64,000 bases of DNA, taken from Tractidigestivibacter montrealensis (GTDB taxonomy: Bacteria; Actinomycetota; Coriobacteriia; Coriobacteriales; Atopobiaceae). The notes beneath the pieces were generated by a model. That model was not told the origin of the DNA and searched no databases. It worked only from the letters and a program-made list of their open reading frames with translations. Below, one piece after another: positions 1-8,506 of this stretch. The stretch's first letter is position 1. Each line of letters starts with the position of its first letter. A program made the translations under genes and the position numbers. The stretch covers positions 186,001 to 250,000 of the forward strand of contig NZ_JANSKA010000004.1 of the NCBI RefSeq assembly GCF_024741235.1, written 5' to 3'.

Positions 1-43
1 GCTCCTCCCTGCGGGAAGGAGCCAAAGATGGAGAGGATGTCCC

Positions 44-424
44 ATGGCAGATGTAAAGATCTATCGCTGCAAGCACTGTGGCAACATCGTCGTGAAGATC
101 GTTGATGGCGGCCCCACGCCCGTGTGCTGCGGCGAGCCTATGGAGGAGCTTGTTGCCAACACCACCGACGCCGCCGTCGAGAAGCACGTTCCTGCGCTGA
201 CCGTCGAGGGCGACCGCCTTGTTGCCCACGTTGGCTCCGTCGAGCACCCCATGACTCCCGAGCACTACATCGAGTGGCTGCTCTTTGCCGACGGCACCAA
301 GACCGTCATCCGCTACCTCAAGCCGGGCGAGGCCCCCGAGGCACGCTTCCATCTGGGCGAGGATGGCAAGGCCACGGTTTACGCCTACTGCAACCTCCAT
401 GGCCTCTGGAAGGCTGAGCTCTAG
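44..424 (+). CDS. dfx: Desulfoferrodoxin (superoxide reductase)
   Basis: A 126-aa cytosolic iron protein that reduces superoxide to hydrogen peroxide without making oxygen, as used by anaerobes. The N-terminal desulforedoxin domain shows CKHCG (about residue 9) and a CC pair (about 28) that would hold one iron. The C-terminal superoxide-reductase domain has HVPAL, the HPMTPEHYIEW block and the final CNLHGLW with the Cys and His ligands of the catalytic centre. Length and order match two-iron desulfoferrodoxins. The ATG lies behind a GGAGAGG ribosome site. It stands alone and is followed by a hairpin terminator. Confidence 0.95.
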   Translation: MADVKIYRCKHCGNIVVKIVDGGPTPVCCGEPMEELVANTTDAAVEKHVPALTVEGDRLVAHVGSVEHPMTPEHYIEWLLFADGTKTVIRYLKPGEAPEARFHLGEDGKATVYAYCNLHGLWKAEL

Positions 425-458
425 GCCAAGCTGGCTTCTCAACCGCTCTACGGTTCGT

Positions 459-498
459 CGTGCCGCCCTGGCAGTGCCGGGGCGGCACGCTTCTCTTT
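459..498 (+). terminator. Intrinsic terminator after desulfoferrodoxin
   Basis: A 10-bp perfect stem (CGTGCCGCCC at 459-468 with GGGCGGCACG at 480-489) is followed by CTTCTCTTT. It separates dfx from the next gene. Confidence 0.75.
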
Positions 499-568
499 GG
501 GTAGTGCGGGCAAGCTTGGCGGGGATACAATCGATAGCAGGTTACGAAAGGTAGGGGAAGGTCCAAGC

Positions 569-2479
569 ATGAAGATCGCGGTTGCCCAGATGAGGACCAC
601 GGCAGGCGAGCTCGAGCGCACCACGGAGCGCATGATCGAGTACGCAAAGAGAGCGGCCAGCGAGAAGGCCGAACTCGTGGTGTTTCCCGCCGCCGCCCTT
701 ATGGGTATTTGGCCACCCGATCCGCCCAGCCGGGACGGACTCTTGCTCGACCTTGCGGAGTCCCTGGTGAAGATTGCCGACGAGGCTCCATGCCCCTGCA
801 TCGTGCCGGTTGTCTCTGATATCGACGGGCGGCCTGCCCCCGAAGCGATTCTCGTACGCGATGGGCAGATCACGCCGCTCAAGCTCTCAGCGATGATGCG
901 TTCATCACTTGAGCAACGTGTGCCCCAGCGTTTTCAGGAAGGCGAGGAGGGCAGGGGCCCCGCGTCTGACCTTGCCATCTTTGAGCTAGACGGCGTCCGC
1001 TTTGGGCTTGCCCTCTCCTTTGACGACCTCGATGACTTCGACACCTATGACTTTGACCTTGATGTTCTGCTCTACCTCGACAGCTGCGGATTTGTCTTGG
1101 ACGACCCCTCCTCGGGCATGGGCATGGCAATCACCGAGAGCCGCTTTATAGACGATGCCGAGGCAACGGGCGCTTGGATCGTTGGCGTGGGATCGCTTGG
1201 AACCTACGGTGAGCAGGTGTGCATTGGTGGGAGCTTCGTCCTTACCTCGTGGGGCGAGCTTGCGGCCCAGGCGGCATCGTTCGACGAGGACTTTCTCGTC
1301 GCAGACGTCAACCCCGACTATGGCGGCCCCCTCGACCATCCGCTTGCCCCGGAGGTCTTCGATCGACCACTCGTGGGCTGGAACGCGCTTGTGCAGGGGC
1401 TCTCGGAGACCATCGACCAGATGGGCTTCACCCAGGCGGCCGTGCTCGTAGACGGCACGCTTGGCTCAAGTGCCGTGGCTACCCTGGTGACCGATGCCCT
1501 TGGCCCCACCAACGTACATGCCCTGCTCGTGACTGGGGCTAACGACAGGCTTGACGCGTCTGCCCGAAAGCTCGTCGAGAACCTCAGGTTGCCCGTTCGC
1601 GAGCTCCCCATGGCCGCGCTCTCGCCGGACCGCGCGCTTGCGGCAGACCTCGCAAAGGCCCATTTGGCGGCTCTGGCGCGCGAGGAGGGCGTCATGCCGC
1701 TCTCGAACCTCGACAAGACAGCCATGGCACTTGAGATCATGCCCGGCATGCTCGCCCCCGCAGGGCTTGCCCCCCTGGGGGACGTCTACCGCTCCACCGT
1801 GCTCGATCTTGTGCACACGAGAAACACCATTTCGCCGGTCATCTCGCGTGACTCCTGCCGTGCCTTCGAGGTGCCCGCCATCCCAGGCGTCGAGGAATGC
1901 GGCCCTACGCCCGAGCAGCGGCTGGGGTTCGTCGACTACGTGCTCGCCAGCCACATCGAGTGGGCGCGAGCCCTCTCCGATATCGCTGATATCGAGGGGC
2001 ACCCCCAGGTGGTCTCGGCCATCCTTGACCGTCTTGCAACGTGCCAGCCAGGTCGAATGTCCTGCTGCCTGGTCATCGTGATGTCCACTTGCACGCTCGA
2101 CGACGCGCCATGGCCCTTGGGCATGGCGTGGCGTGACCGTCCGCGCACCAAGGAAGAACGCGCTGGCAACTTGATGGAGGGTGCGGTCTCGCTTGGCAAG
2201 GACGTGGACGAGGCAATTGCCAAGCGCTCGTCGGCGGATACGGAGGGCGAGCGCCAGACGCGTGCGGCCGAGGATGCGCGCAAGGCCGCTGCGGAGAAGC
2301 ACGACCCCGAGCAGGACATGCGCGGAGTTGTGAACCTCCTCCGAGACCTCTCGCTCACGGGTGGCCTTGCCGCCGACCAACCGGATGGCCGTGGAGGAAA
2401 GCACGGTCAGGGCGGTCGTCCAGGCCGCGGTGGAATGCCGGGTGGCGGCTCCGGCTGGCGCACCTTCTCGGAGAACTGA
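569..2479 (+). CDS. NAD+ synthetase-like protein with degenerate active sites
   Basis: 636 aa with the architecture of glutamine-dependent NAD+ synthetase: a nitrilase-type amidase domain (about 1-265), an NAD-synthase domain (about 285-560), and a charged, Gly/Arg-rich tail (about 590-636). Key residues look lost. The amidase glutamate (FPE in the family) is FPAAALMG here (Ala 41). The nucleophile region reads LALSFDDL with Ser where Cys is expected. The ATP/pyrophosphate loop SGGxDS is replaced by DGTLGS, and the NKxE region reads NLDKTA, although GLAPLGDVY is kept. This suggests a pseudoenzyme or a changed function rather than working NadE. The ATG at 569 follows AGGGGAAG and begins the family-typical MKIAVAQM; TACAAT at 526-531 may be its -10 box. 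The fold is fairly sure, the activity doubtful. Confidence 0.8.
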   Translation: MKIAVAQMRTTAGELERTTERMIEYAKRAASEKAELVVFPAAALMGIWPPDPPSRDGLLLDLAESLVKIADEAPCPCIVPVVSDIDGRPAPEAILVRDGQITPLKLSAMMRSSLEQRVPQRFQEGEEGRGPASDLAIFELDGVRFGLALSFDDLDDFDTYDFDLDVLLYLDSCGFVLDDPSSGMGMAITESRFIDDAEATGAWIVGVGSLGTYGEQVCIGGSFVLTSWGELAAQAASFDEDFLVADVNPDYGGPLDHPLAPEVFDRPLVGWNALVQGLSETIDQMGFTQAAVLVDGTLGSSAVATLVTDALGPTNVHALLVTGANDRLDASARKLVENLRLPVRELPMAALSPDRALAADLAKAHLAALAREEGVMPLSNLDKTAMALEIMPGMLAPAGLAPLGDVYRSTVLDLVHTRNTISPVISRDSCRAFEVPAIPGVEECGPTPEQRLGFVDYVLASHIEWARALSDIADIEGHPQVVSAILDRLATCQPGRMSCCLVIVMSTCTLDDAPWPLGMAWRDRPRTKEERAGNLMEGAVSLGKDVDEAIAKRSSADTEGERQTRAAEDARKAAAEKHDPEQDMRGVVNLLRDLSLTGGLAADQPDGRGGKHGQGGRPGRGGMPGGGSGWRTFSEN

Positions 2480-2514
2480 GAATGCCCTTCCCTTGGGTGC
2501 GTGGTATGCTAGAA

Positions 2515-2530
2515 TAGAACGAACGTTCTA
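2515..2530 (+). promoter_or_regulatory. LexA (SOS) box upstream of ruvCAB
   Basis: TAGAAC-GAAC-GTTCTA is a perfectly symmetrical outer palindrome around four bases and fits the Gram-positive GAAC-N4-GTTC LexA site. It lies 31 bases before the ruvC start and overlaps or directly follows possible -10 boxes (TATGCT at 2505-2510, TAGAAT at 2510-2515), so LexA bound here would block transcription. Confidence 0.8.
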
Positions 2531-2560
2531 ACAATTCCACGCGTGGGGAGGTGCAACCGC

Positions 2561-3214
2561 TTGATTATCTTGGGCATAGATCCCGGCCTTGCCAACACGG
2601 GCTGGGGCGTGGTCGAGACGCGCGGCTCTGTGTGCAGGGCACGTGCGTATGGTTGCGTCTCCACCTCCTCGGCCGAGTCCATCGATCGCCGCCTGGGAAA
2701 GATCTACGAGGGCATCTCCAAGGCCATAGAGACCTACGCGCCCAGTCAGCTTGCCATCGAGAAGATCTTCTTTGGCGAGAACTCCCGCTCTGCACTTGCA
2801 ACGGCACACGCGCGTGGCGCAGCCCTTGTCGCCGCTGCAGAGGCCGGGCTCGAGCTGGGGGAGTACACGCCCATGCAGATCAAGCAGGCAGTGGTGGGTA
2901 CGGGGTCTGCGGACAAGCGCCAGGTGATCTTTATGGTGAGGAACATCCTTGCCCTTGATCACGACCCGCGCCCGGACCACTGCGCGGACGCATTGGCGGC
3001 GGCCATCTGCCATGCCAACCTTACGCGAACGCATCGGCTCACGCGCGAGGGAGCGGCCGTGCAGGTCTTCGAGCAGGAGAGGGCACAGGAGGAGCTTGAC
3101 GCCGCCACGGCGCGCAGCGTCACGGCGGCTGCCACGGCGGCACGTCTCGCAGGCGCACGTGGAGAGGCATCGCCTCTTGGCCACGTCCGGCAGAGCAGGA
3201 GGAACACCCAATGA
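2561..3214 (+). CDS. ruvC: Holliday junction endonuclease RuvC
   Basis: Resolves Holliday junctions during recombinational repair together with RuvAB. The N-terminus IILGIDPGLANTGWG carries the first catalytic Asp, IEKIFFGEN the Glu, and DHDPRPDHCADALAAA the C-terminal acidic pair. The TTG at 2561 is preferred because GGGGAGGT (2545-2552) sits 8 bases upstream and the protein then begins directly with the beta strand; a GTG at 2543 would overlap that ribosome site. About 217 aa, with an Ala/Arg-rich tail longer than usual. It overlaps ruvA by 4 bases (ATGA), so translation is coupled. Confidence 0.95.
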   Translation: MIILGIDPGLANTGWGVVETRGSVCRARAYGCVSTSSAESIDRRLGKIYEGISKAIETYAPSQLAIEKIFFGENSRSALATAHARGAALVAAAEAGLELGEYTPMQIKQAVVGTGSADKRQVIFMVRNILALDHDPRPDHCADALAAAICHANLTRTHRLTREGAAVQVFEQERAQEELDAATARSVTAAATAARLAGARGEASPLGHVRQSRRNTQ

Positions 3215-3843
3215 TCGTGCAGCTCACGGGCACCCTCGTCGAAGTTCTGCCCTCTCATGTGGTCATCGACGTGGGTGGCGTTGGCTATGAGCTAGGCGTC
3301 TCGGCAACCACCGCGGCATCGCTGCCAGCTGTTGGCGAGGCTGGCGTTACCGTGCTCACGCGCATGCTCGTGAAGGAGAACTCCGTTGAGCTCTATGGCT
3401 TTGCCACGCGCGAGGAACGCGCCGTGTTTGACAAGCTCGTTGCCGTCTCTGGTGTGGGACCAAAGCTCGCGCTTGCGGTGCTCTCCACATTCTCGCCGGC
3501 AACGCTCGCATCCATCGTCACCCTCCAGGACGAGGGACGCATGGCGCAGGTGCCTGGCGTTGGACGCAAGAAGGCCCAGCGGCTCCTCGTCGAGCTGCAG
3601 GATGTCTTTGCCAAGGACGCAATCCTGCGCGGTCTTGTGGGCATGAGCGAACCCGCGGCAGGCCAGTCCAAGGTGCCAGACACCTCGCAATCCGTAACTG
3701 AGGAGGCAACTGCCGCGCTTCTATCCATGGGCTTCTCGCCGCAGGAGACAGAGATTGCTCTCGATGGGCATGAGGAGGCTGGCGCTGTGACGGTCGAGAA
3801 GGCCATTCAGTTTGCGCTCAAGAGGATTGGGGGCAACCTGTGA
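3211..3843 (+). CDS. ruvA: Holliday junction DNA helicase subunit RuvA
   Basis: 210-aa junction-binding subunit that loads RuvB. It starts [12 protein letters not shown] with the OB-fold domain, followed by two helix-hairpin-helix motifs ([13 protein letters not shown] and [12 protein letters not shown]) and a C-terminal domain III (about 160-210, [14 protein letters not shown]) that contacts RuvB. Start ATG overlaps the ruvC stop and its own TGA overlaps the ruvB GTG, so ruvC-ruvA-ruvB form one translationally coupled operon under the SOS box. Confidence 0.97.
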   Translation: MIVQLTGTLVEVLPSHVVIDVGGVGYELGVSATTAASLPAVGEAGVTVLTRMLVKENSVELYGFATREERAVFDKLVAVSGVGPKLALAVLSTFSPATLASIVTLQDEGRMAQVPGVGRKKAQRLLVELQDVFAKDAILRGLVGMSEPAAGQSKVPDTSQSVTEEATAALLSMGFSPQETEIALDGHEEAGAVTVEKAIQFALKRIGGNL

Positions 3844-4907
3844 CGTGGGAGGCTCAGGAAGAGGATCTCTTCGACGACGTGCCGGGTTCCGGCAACGGCC
3901 ATGGGGGGCCGCGTCCCGTGACGGGCGAGCTCACGGCAGATGACCTCGACGTCGACCGTAGCCTTCGCCCAACCACGCTTGACGAGTACTGCGGCCAGGA
4001 GCGTGTGCGTGACAACCTCCGCGTGCTCATTGCCGCCGCCAAGGACCGTCACGAGACGCTCGATCATGTGCTCTTCTCTGGCCCTCCGGGCCTGGGAAAG
4101 ACCACGCTTGCCAATGTGGTTGCCAACGAGATGGGCGCCCGGCTGCGAACCACGTCGGGGCCGGCTATCGCTCGCACGGGAGACCTTGCCGCCATACTCA
4201 CCAACCTCGAGGAGGGCGACGTCCTCTTTGTGGACGAGATACACCGCCTCAACCACCAGGTCGAGGAGGTCCTCTACCCCGCAATGGAGGACTTCTTCCT
4301 CGACATTGTCATTGGCAAGGGTCCGGCAGCGCGCTCCATCCGTCTTGACGTTCCGCATTTCACGCTCATTGGTGCAACCACGCGTACAGGGCTTCTCACG
4401 GGACCCTTGCGCGACCGCTTTGGCATCTCATACCGCCTGGACTACTACACCGTCGACGAGCTCAAGCGCATTGTCCAGCGTTCGGCGGCCATCCTTGGCG
4501 TCCAGATTGACGAGCAGGGGGCGGCAGAGATAGCCTCGCGATCGCGCGGAACGCCGCGCCTGGCAAACCGCCTGCTCAAGCGCGTTCGTGACTACGCCCA
4601 GGTGAGGGCTGGAGGTGCCATCACGTGGGAGGTCGCTGCCAAGGCGCTCTCGTTCTTCGAGATAGACGAGATGGGCCTTGACTGGATGGACAAGAAGATC
4701 CTCACTGCGCTCACGAGCACCTTCAGAGGCCGTCCTGTGGGGCTCACTACCATTGCCTCCGCGGTGGGGGAGGACCCATCCACTCTCGAGGACGTCTACG
4801 AGCCGTATCTCCTGCAGCGCGGTCTCATTGTCCGCACGCCTCAGGGACGCCAAGCTACCCCTGCCGCGTTTGAGCATCTAAAGGTGCCGCTACCACCGCA
4901 GCGTTAG
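3840..4907 (+). CDS. ruvB: Holliday junction branch-migration ATPase RuvB
   Basis: 355-aa AAA+ motor that drives branch migration with RuvA. Visible are [15 protein letters not shown], Walker [19 protein letters not shown], Walker [12 protein letters not shown], sensor 1 [11 protein letters not shown], the arginine-finger region [16 protein letters not shown], and the winged-helix C-terminus ending in a FEHL block. The GTG start overlaps the ruvA TGA (GTGA). The N-terminal 30 residues are acidic and less conserved. Confidence 0.97.
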   Translation: MTWEAQEEDLFDDVPGSGNGHGGPRPVTGELTADDLDVDRSLRPTTLDEYCGQERVRDNLRVLIAAAKDRHETLDHVLFSGPPGLGKTTLANVVANEMGARLRTTSGPAIARTGDLAAILTNLEEGDVLFVDEIHRLNHQVEEVLYPAMEDFFLDIVIGKGPAARSIRLDVPHFTLIGATTRTGLLTGPLRDRFGISYRLDYYTVDELKRIVQRSAAILGVQIDEQGAAEIASRSRGTPRLANRLLKRVRDYAQVRAGGAITWEVAAKALSFFEIDEMGLDWMDKKILTALTSTFRGRPVGLTTIASAVGEDPSTLEDVYEPYLLQRGLIVRTPQGRQATPAAFEHLKVPLPPQR

Positions 4908-4946
4908 AATCTATGCCGCGTTAGCGTTCGCAGAGAGGATGGCACC

Positions 4947-5360
4947 ATGCTAGAGAGGGACTACATTACCGAGCTCATCTCGCAGTTCGTCGAGGCGGTA
5001 ACAAGGGCGTTGGGGCTTGCTGTCGAGAAGGGCGACCCCGCCTCTTGCCAGGAGGTCGAGCAGCAGGTCGCGGACCTCGTTGACCTCGACGTCCAGACGG
5101 CCATGGCCCTCTCACCGGACTCGCTCGTCACCATGCTCGTGCTCTCCGGCATGGGAGACTCAGTCGCCGCCTACGTCTGCTACGCGCTCGACCGCGTTTC
5201 TCGCGTGTACGAGGCTCAGGGCAACGATGACCTTGCCGGCCTTCGACGCCTGCAGGCCAAGGCGGTGGCAGAGAGCTTTGGCTGCGACCTTTCGACGCCT
5301 CCTGAGGAGCTTGCTGCCCTTGACGCCGAACTCTTTGGCTCTGCAGACAAGGACTTCTAG
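4947..5360 (+). CDS. Small helical protein of unknown function
   Basis: 137 aa, acidic, apparently all-helical, with no signal peptide or membrane segment. It begins MLERDYITELISQFVEAVTRAL, which recalls the N-terminus of the small DUF6483-type proteins (low certainty). No catalytic motif is seen. It starts 39 bases after ruvB on the same strand behind AGAGAGGATGG, so it may share ruv transcripts, but nothing links it to repair. Confidence 0.7.
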   Translation: MLERDYITELISQFVEAVTRALGLAVEKGDPASCQEVEQQVADLVDLDVQTAMALSPDSLVTMLVLSGMGDSVAAYVCYALDRVSRVYEAQGNDDLAGLRRLQAKAVAESFGCDLSTPPEELAALDAELFGSADKDF

Positions 5361-5422
5361 TCTTACCTGGGCATCCTTGCGGTGCTGTTTTGGTGTTCAT
5401 CGTCTTACAAGCGCCTAATATA

Positions 5423-5475
5423 TTGAACATTCAGTTTACCTTTGGCATACTGAAGCCTAACATACTGAAGCCTAA
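5423..5475 (+). promoter_or_regulatory. Promoter with tandem 15-bp repeats before the LicC-LicA fusion
   Basis: TTGAAC (5423-5428), a 17-base spacer and CATACT (5446-5451) form a good sigma-70-type promoter. The -10 box lies inside the first of two perfect tandem copies of CATACTGAAGCCTAA (5446-5460 and 5461-5475), followed by a degenerate start of a third (CAAACTAG). Placement over the -10 and start region suggests a repressor operator, plausibly for the HTH domain of the next gene or of its paralogue at 10931. Confidence 0.6.
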
Positions 5476-5504
5476 CAAACTAGGTTTTTCTCGCCGGAGG
5501 TTCT

Positions 5505-7316
5505 ATGGCGCTCTCCAGAAGCATGTTCAAGGTCCTTGTTGCGCTTGCAAAGTCAAACACTCATATGACCCAGCGTCAGCTGAGCGCCGCCTCGGGTCTC
5601 TCCCTTGGAACGGTGAATGGCGTCCTGCATGAGGCGGAGGACGCTGGACTTATTGCGGACGGTATGCTCACCATCGACGGGCTCAAGTCGCTGAAGCCCT
5701 ACGAGGTTGAAAACGCCATTATCATGGCCGCGGGCCTTTCCTCTCGCCTCGCCCCCATCTCCTACGAGAAGCCCAAGGGTCTTCTCCGCGTTCGCGGAGA
5801 GGTCCTCATCGAGCGGCAGATCCGCCAACTCCAGGAGGCGGGCGTTACCGACATCACCGTGGTGGTGGGCTACAAGAAGGAGTACTTCTTCTATCTGGCA
5901 AGTAAGTTTGGCGTGCGCATCAAGGTCAACCCGCAATATGCGACGAGGAACAACAGCTACACCCTGTGGCTTGTGCGCGACCGCCTCGACAACACCTACG
6001 TGTGCTCGTCAGATGACTACTTCGAGGAGAATCCTTTCGAGCACTATGTCTACGAGGCCTACTATGCCACCCAGTACGTTGCTGGCCCAACCGAGGAGTG
6101 GTGCGTGACCACGGGTTCGTCAGACCGTATCACCCAAGTTAGCGTGGGGGGTACGGACGCCTGGACAATGCTCGGCCACGCATACTTCGACCGTGCGTTC
6201 TCCACAAGCTTTGTCCCGCTTCTCGATGATGCCGTGCGTCGGCCCGAGTTGGCAGACAGGCTTTGGGAAGACATCTTCCGTGCCCACACAGACGAGCTGC
6301 ACATGGCCGCTCGGCGCTATCCCGGAGCCTCGATTCACGAGTTTGACACCCTTGATCAGGTGAGCGGCTTTGACCCTGCCTTCATCGAGAACGTTGACTC
6401 TAACATCTTCGACAACGTCGTCTCGGTCCTGGGCTGTGAGAAGTCACAGATTCATGGCTTCTATCCCTTGAAGCAGGGCCTCACTAACCTCTCGTGCCAC
6501 TTCTCGGTGGGAGAGGGAGCGGCCGAGCAGGAGTACGTGTACCGCCACCCCGGCCTAGGGACCGAGAAGATGGTCGACCGAGCCGCCGAGGAGGCGGGCC
6601 TGCGCCTTGCGCGCGAGCTTGGCCTTGACAGCACCTTCATCTACGAGGACCAGAAGCAGGGCTGGAAGATCTCGCGCTTCGTGCCAAACGCCCGCTCCCT
6701 TGACCCGCATGACCCTGTGCAGCTCAAGCGCGCTATGCAGATGTGCCGCAGGTTCCATCAGAGCAAAGCCACGCTCAACCGCAGCTTTGACTTTGTCGAG
6801 GAGGGGCTGGGGTACGAGAGGCTCCTTGCCGAGCGAGGCTCTATTGAAATCCCTGGCTATGATGATCTCAAGGAAAAGGTGCTGAGGCTCAAGGGCTACG
6901 CCGAGAGGGACGGCTTCTCTCGTTGCGTCTCGCACAACGACTTCTTCTACCTCAACTTCCTCGTCGACGAGCGGGACGAGTACAGTCTCATCGACTGGGA
7001 GTATGCGGGAATGTCGGACGAGGCAAGCGATTTTGGCACCTTCACGGTGTGCTGCGAGCTCTCCAACGAAGAGGCCGAGAACGCCCTGTATGACTACTTT
7101 GGTCGTACGCCAACCACACGCGAGCGTCGTCACTTCTGGAGCTACGTGGTCTTTGCGGGATGGTGCTGGTATGTGTGGTCGCTCGAGAAGGAGGCAGAGG
7201 GCGACAACGTGGGCGAGTGGCTTCTCATCTACTATCGCTACGCGCAGGACAACGTGGACCGCGTGCTCTCCTGGTACGAGGGCGACGAGCGCGGGGGCGA
7301 GCGCGAGGCATCGTAG
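5505..7316 (+). CDS. HTH-LicC-LicA fusion: regulator, cytidylyltransferase and choline kinase
   Basis: 603 aa with three parts. Residues 1-65 are a MarR-like winged helix (LTQRQL-type helices, MTQRQLSAASGLSLGTVNGV). Residues about 69-300 are a LicC-type nucleotidyltransferase (AIIMAAGLSSRLAP, KPKGLLRV, NNSYTLW, TEEWCV, HEFDTLDQV). Residues about 310-590 are a LicA-type choline/ethanolamine kinase with the HNDFFYLN catalytic loop (about 476) and LIDWEYAG metal site (about 495). The kinase would phosphorylate choline or a similar alcohol, and the LicC part would make the CDP derivative used by LicD. The HTH suggests self-regulation through the upstream repeats. Start ATG follows GGAGG. The exact alcohol (choline, ethanolamine, aminoethylphosphonate) cannot be read from sequence. 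Confidence 0.85.
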   Translation: MALSRSMFKVLVALAKSNTHMTQRQLSAASGLSLGTVNGVLHEAEDAGLIADGMLTIDGLKSLKPYEVENAIIMAAGLSSRLAPISYEKPKGLLRVRGEVLIERQIRQLQEAGVTDITVVVGYKKEYFFYLASKFGVRIKVNPQYATRNNSYTLWLVRDRLDNTYVCSSDDYFEENPFEHYVYEAYYATQYVAGPTEEWCVTTGSSDRITQVSVGGTDAWTMLGHAYFDRAFSTSFVPLLDDAVRRPELADRLWEDIFRAHTDELHMAARRYPGASIHEFDTLDQVSGFDPAFIENVDSNIFDNVVSVLGCEKSQIHGFYPLKQGLTNLSCHFSVGEGAAEQEYVYRHPGLGTEKMVDRAAEEAGLRLARELGLDSTFIYEDQKQGWKISRFVPNARSLDPHDPVQLKRAMQMCRRFHQSKATLNRSFDFVEEGLGYERLLAERGSIEIPGYDDLKEKVLRLKGYAERDGFSRCVSHNDFFYLNFLVDERDEYSLIDWEYAGMSDEASDFGTFTVCCELSNEEAENALYDYFGRTPTTRERRHFWSYVVFAGWCWYVWSLEKEAEGDNVGEWLLIYYRYAQDNVDRVLSWYEGDERGGEREAS

Positions 7317-7469
7317 CTGCTCGCGCGTGTTGGGGCGCCATCGCACAACGGCTGTGTCCAAATTTGCATATTCCGTTCATGTTCTTGTGGCATTGCGTGT
7401 AGTATGAACACCATAACTCTCTTTACAGACAGTTGATGTGTTCATGACAAAACGCATGGCGGTGACTGT

Positions 7470-8501
7470 ATGGCGCGACGCATTCATAATGACGATGCCT
7501 CTCCTGGAATTTCTCGCAGGGGCTTCTTCGAACTTGCCGGTGGTGCTGCCGCTTGTATAGGGCTTGGTGCCCTTGCTGGTGCGGGAGGAACATCGAGCAA
7601 CTCCGTTGTCATCTATTCGTGCTGCGAGGGCATTCGTAACGAGACGCAGATGACAGCCCTGCGGCAGGCTTTTCCCAACTACGATATTCGCATGCACTAC
7701 ATCACCACGGGAAACTGCGCTGCCAGGCTTCGCATGGAGGGGGCGTCATCCGAGGCGGACATCGTACTGGATTTTGAGGGCGGCTACATCAACCAGGTGT
7801 CAGACAGCCTCGAGGTCCTCTCGGACTTTGACGAGTCCATGTACTGCGAGGACCTTCTCGATCCGGATGACCGCTACTTTCCCTTTTCCCGCGAGAGTGC
7901 CTGCATCGCCACGAACGACAACATCCTGTCAGAGCGAGGAATTCCAACTCCTACCTCCTACCAGGACCTCTTGGATCCCGTCTATGCCGGTGTGGTATCC
8001 ATGCCCAACCCCAAGACCTCCGGCACAGGCTACAACTTCCTCAAGAGCCTCGTGAATGCATGGGGTGAGGATGCCGCCTTTGACTACTTCGACGCGCTGG
8101 CGGAGAACGTCTACCAGTTCACGTCCTCGGGTTCTGGCCCTGTGAACGCTTTGGTGCAGGGTGAGGCAGCGGTTGGGCTTGGCATGACCTATCACGCGGT
8201 ATCCGAGATAAACGAGGGTGCTCCACTCTCTGTCCACTTCTTTGAAGAGGGGTCACCCTGGGACGTGTACGGATCCGGAATCATCCAAGGACGAGCAGGC
8301 CGTCAGGCAGTCCATGACGTATTTGGGTGGCTCTGCACCGAGGGCGTGCGCATAGACAATGCAACCTATGTGCCCGATCAAGTGCTGGTAGGCGTATCGC
8401 CAGAGATTCCCAATTATCCCAAGGACGTCAAGTACGCCGACATGACCGGCATAACCGACGTGGACGAGAAGATGCGTCTGCTCGAGAGATGGAGCCACTG
8501 A
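7470..8501 (+). CDS. ABC importer substrate-binding protein (iron/phosphonate/polyamine-like class)
   Basis: 343 aa. A twin-arginine signal (SRRGFFELAGGAAACIG) without a clear lipobox Cys is followed by a periplasmic-binding fold: VVIYSCCEG, then TTGNCAARLRMEG and EADIVL, resembling the AfuA/FbpA/PhnS class that binds iron, 2-aminoethylphosphonate or similar small anions. It is first of three importer genes placed between two LicC genes, so a choline-like, phosphocholine-like or aminoethylphosphonate-like ligand is an inference from context; ferric iron remains possible. A possible promoter is TTCATG-N18-TAGTAT in the 150-bp gap upstream. Confidence 0.8.
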   Translation: MARRIHNDDASPGISRRGFFELAGGAAACIGLGALAGAGGTSSNSVVIYSCCEGIRNETQMTALRQAFPNYDIRMHYITTGNCAARLRMEGASSEADIVLDFEGGYINQVSDSLEVLSDFDESMYCEDLLDPDDRYFPFSRESACIATNDNILSERGIPTPTSYQDLLDPVYAGVVSMPNPKTSGTGYNFLKSLVNAWGEDAAFDYFDALAENVYQFTSSGSGPVNALVQGEAAVGLGMTYHAVSEINEGAPLSVHFFEEGSPWDVYGSGIIQGRAGRQAVHDVFGWLCTEGVRIDNATYVPDQVLVGVSPEIPNYPKDVKYADMTGITDVDEKMRLLERWSH

Positions 8502-8506
8502 TTGCC

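Noticed and set aside
1-22. Hairpin GCTCCT...AGGAGC at the window start as a terminator
   Set aside because: No T-tract follows on either strand and the upstream gene is not visible, so it cannot be assigned.
1466-2404. Long leftward open frame opposite the NAD-synthetase-like gene
   Set aside because: No ribosome site or recognisable domain; codon pattern is the mirror of the real gene, as expected in GC-rich DNA.
2543-2560. GTG at 2543 as ruvC start
   Set aside because: It lies on the GGGGAGGT ribosome site; TTG 2561 has proper spacing and gives the family N-terminus.
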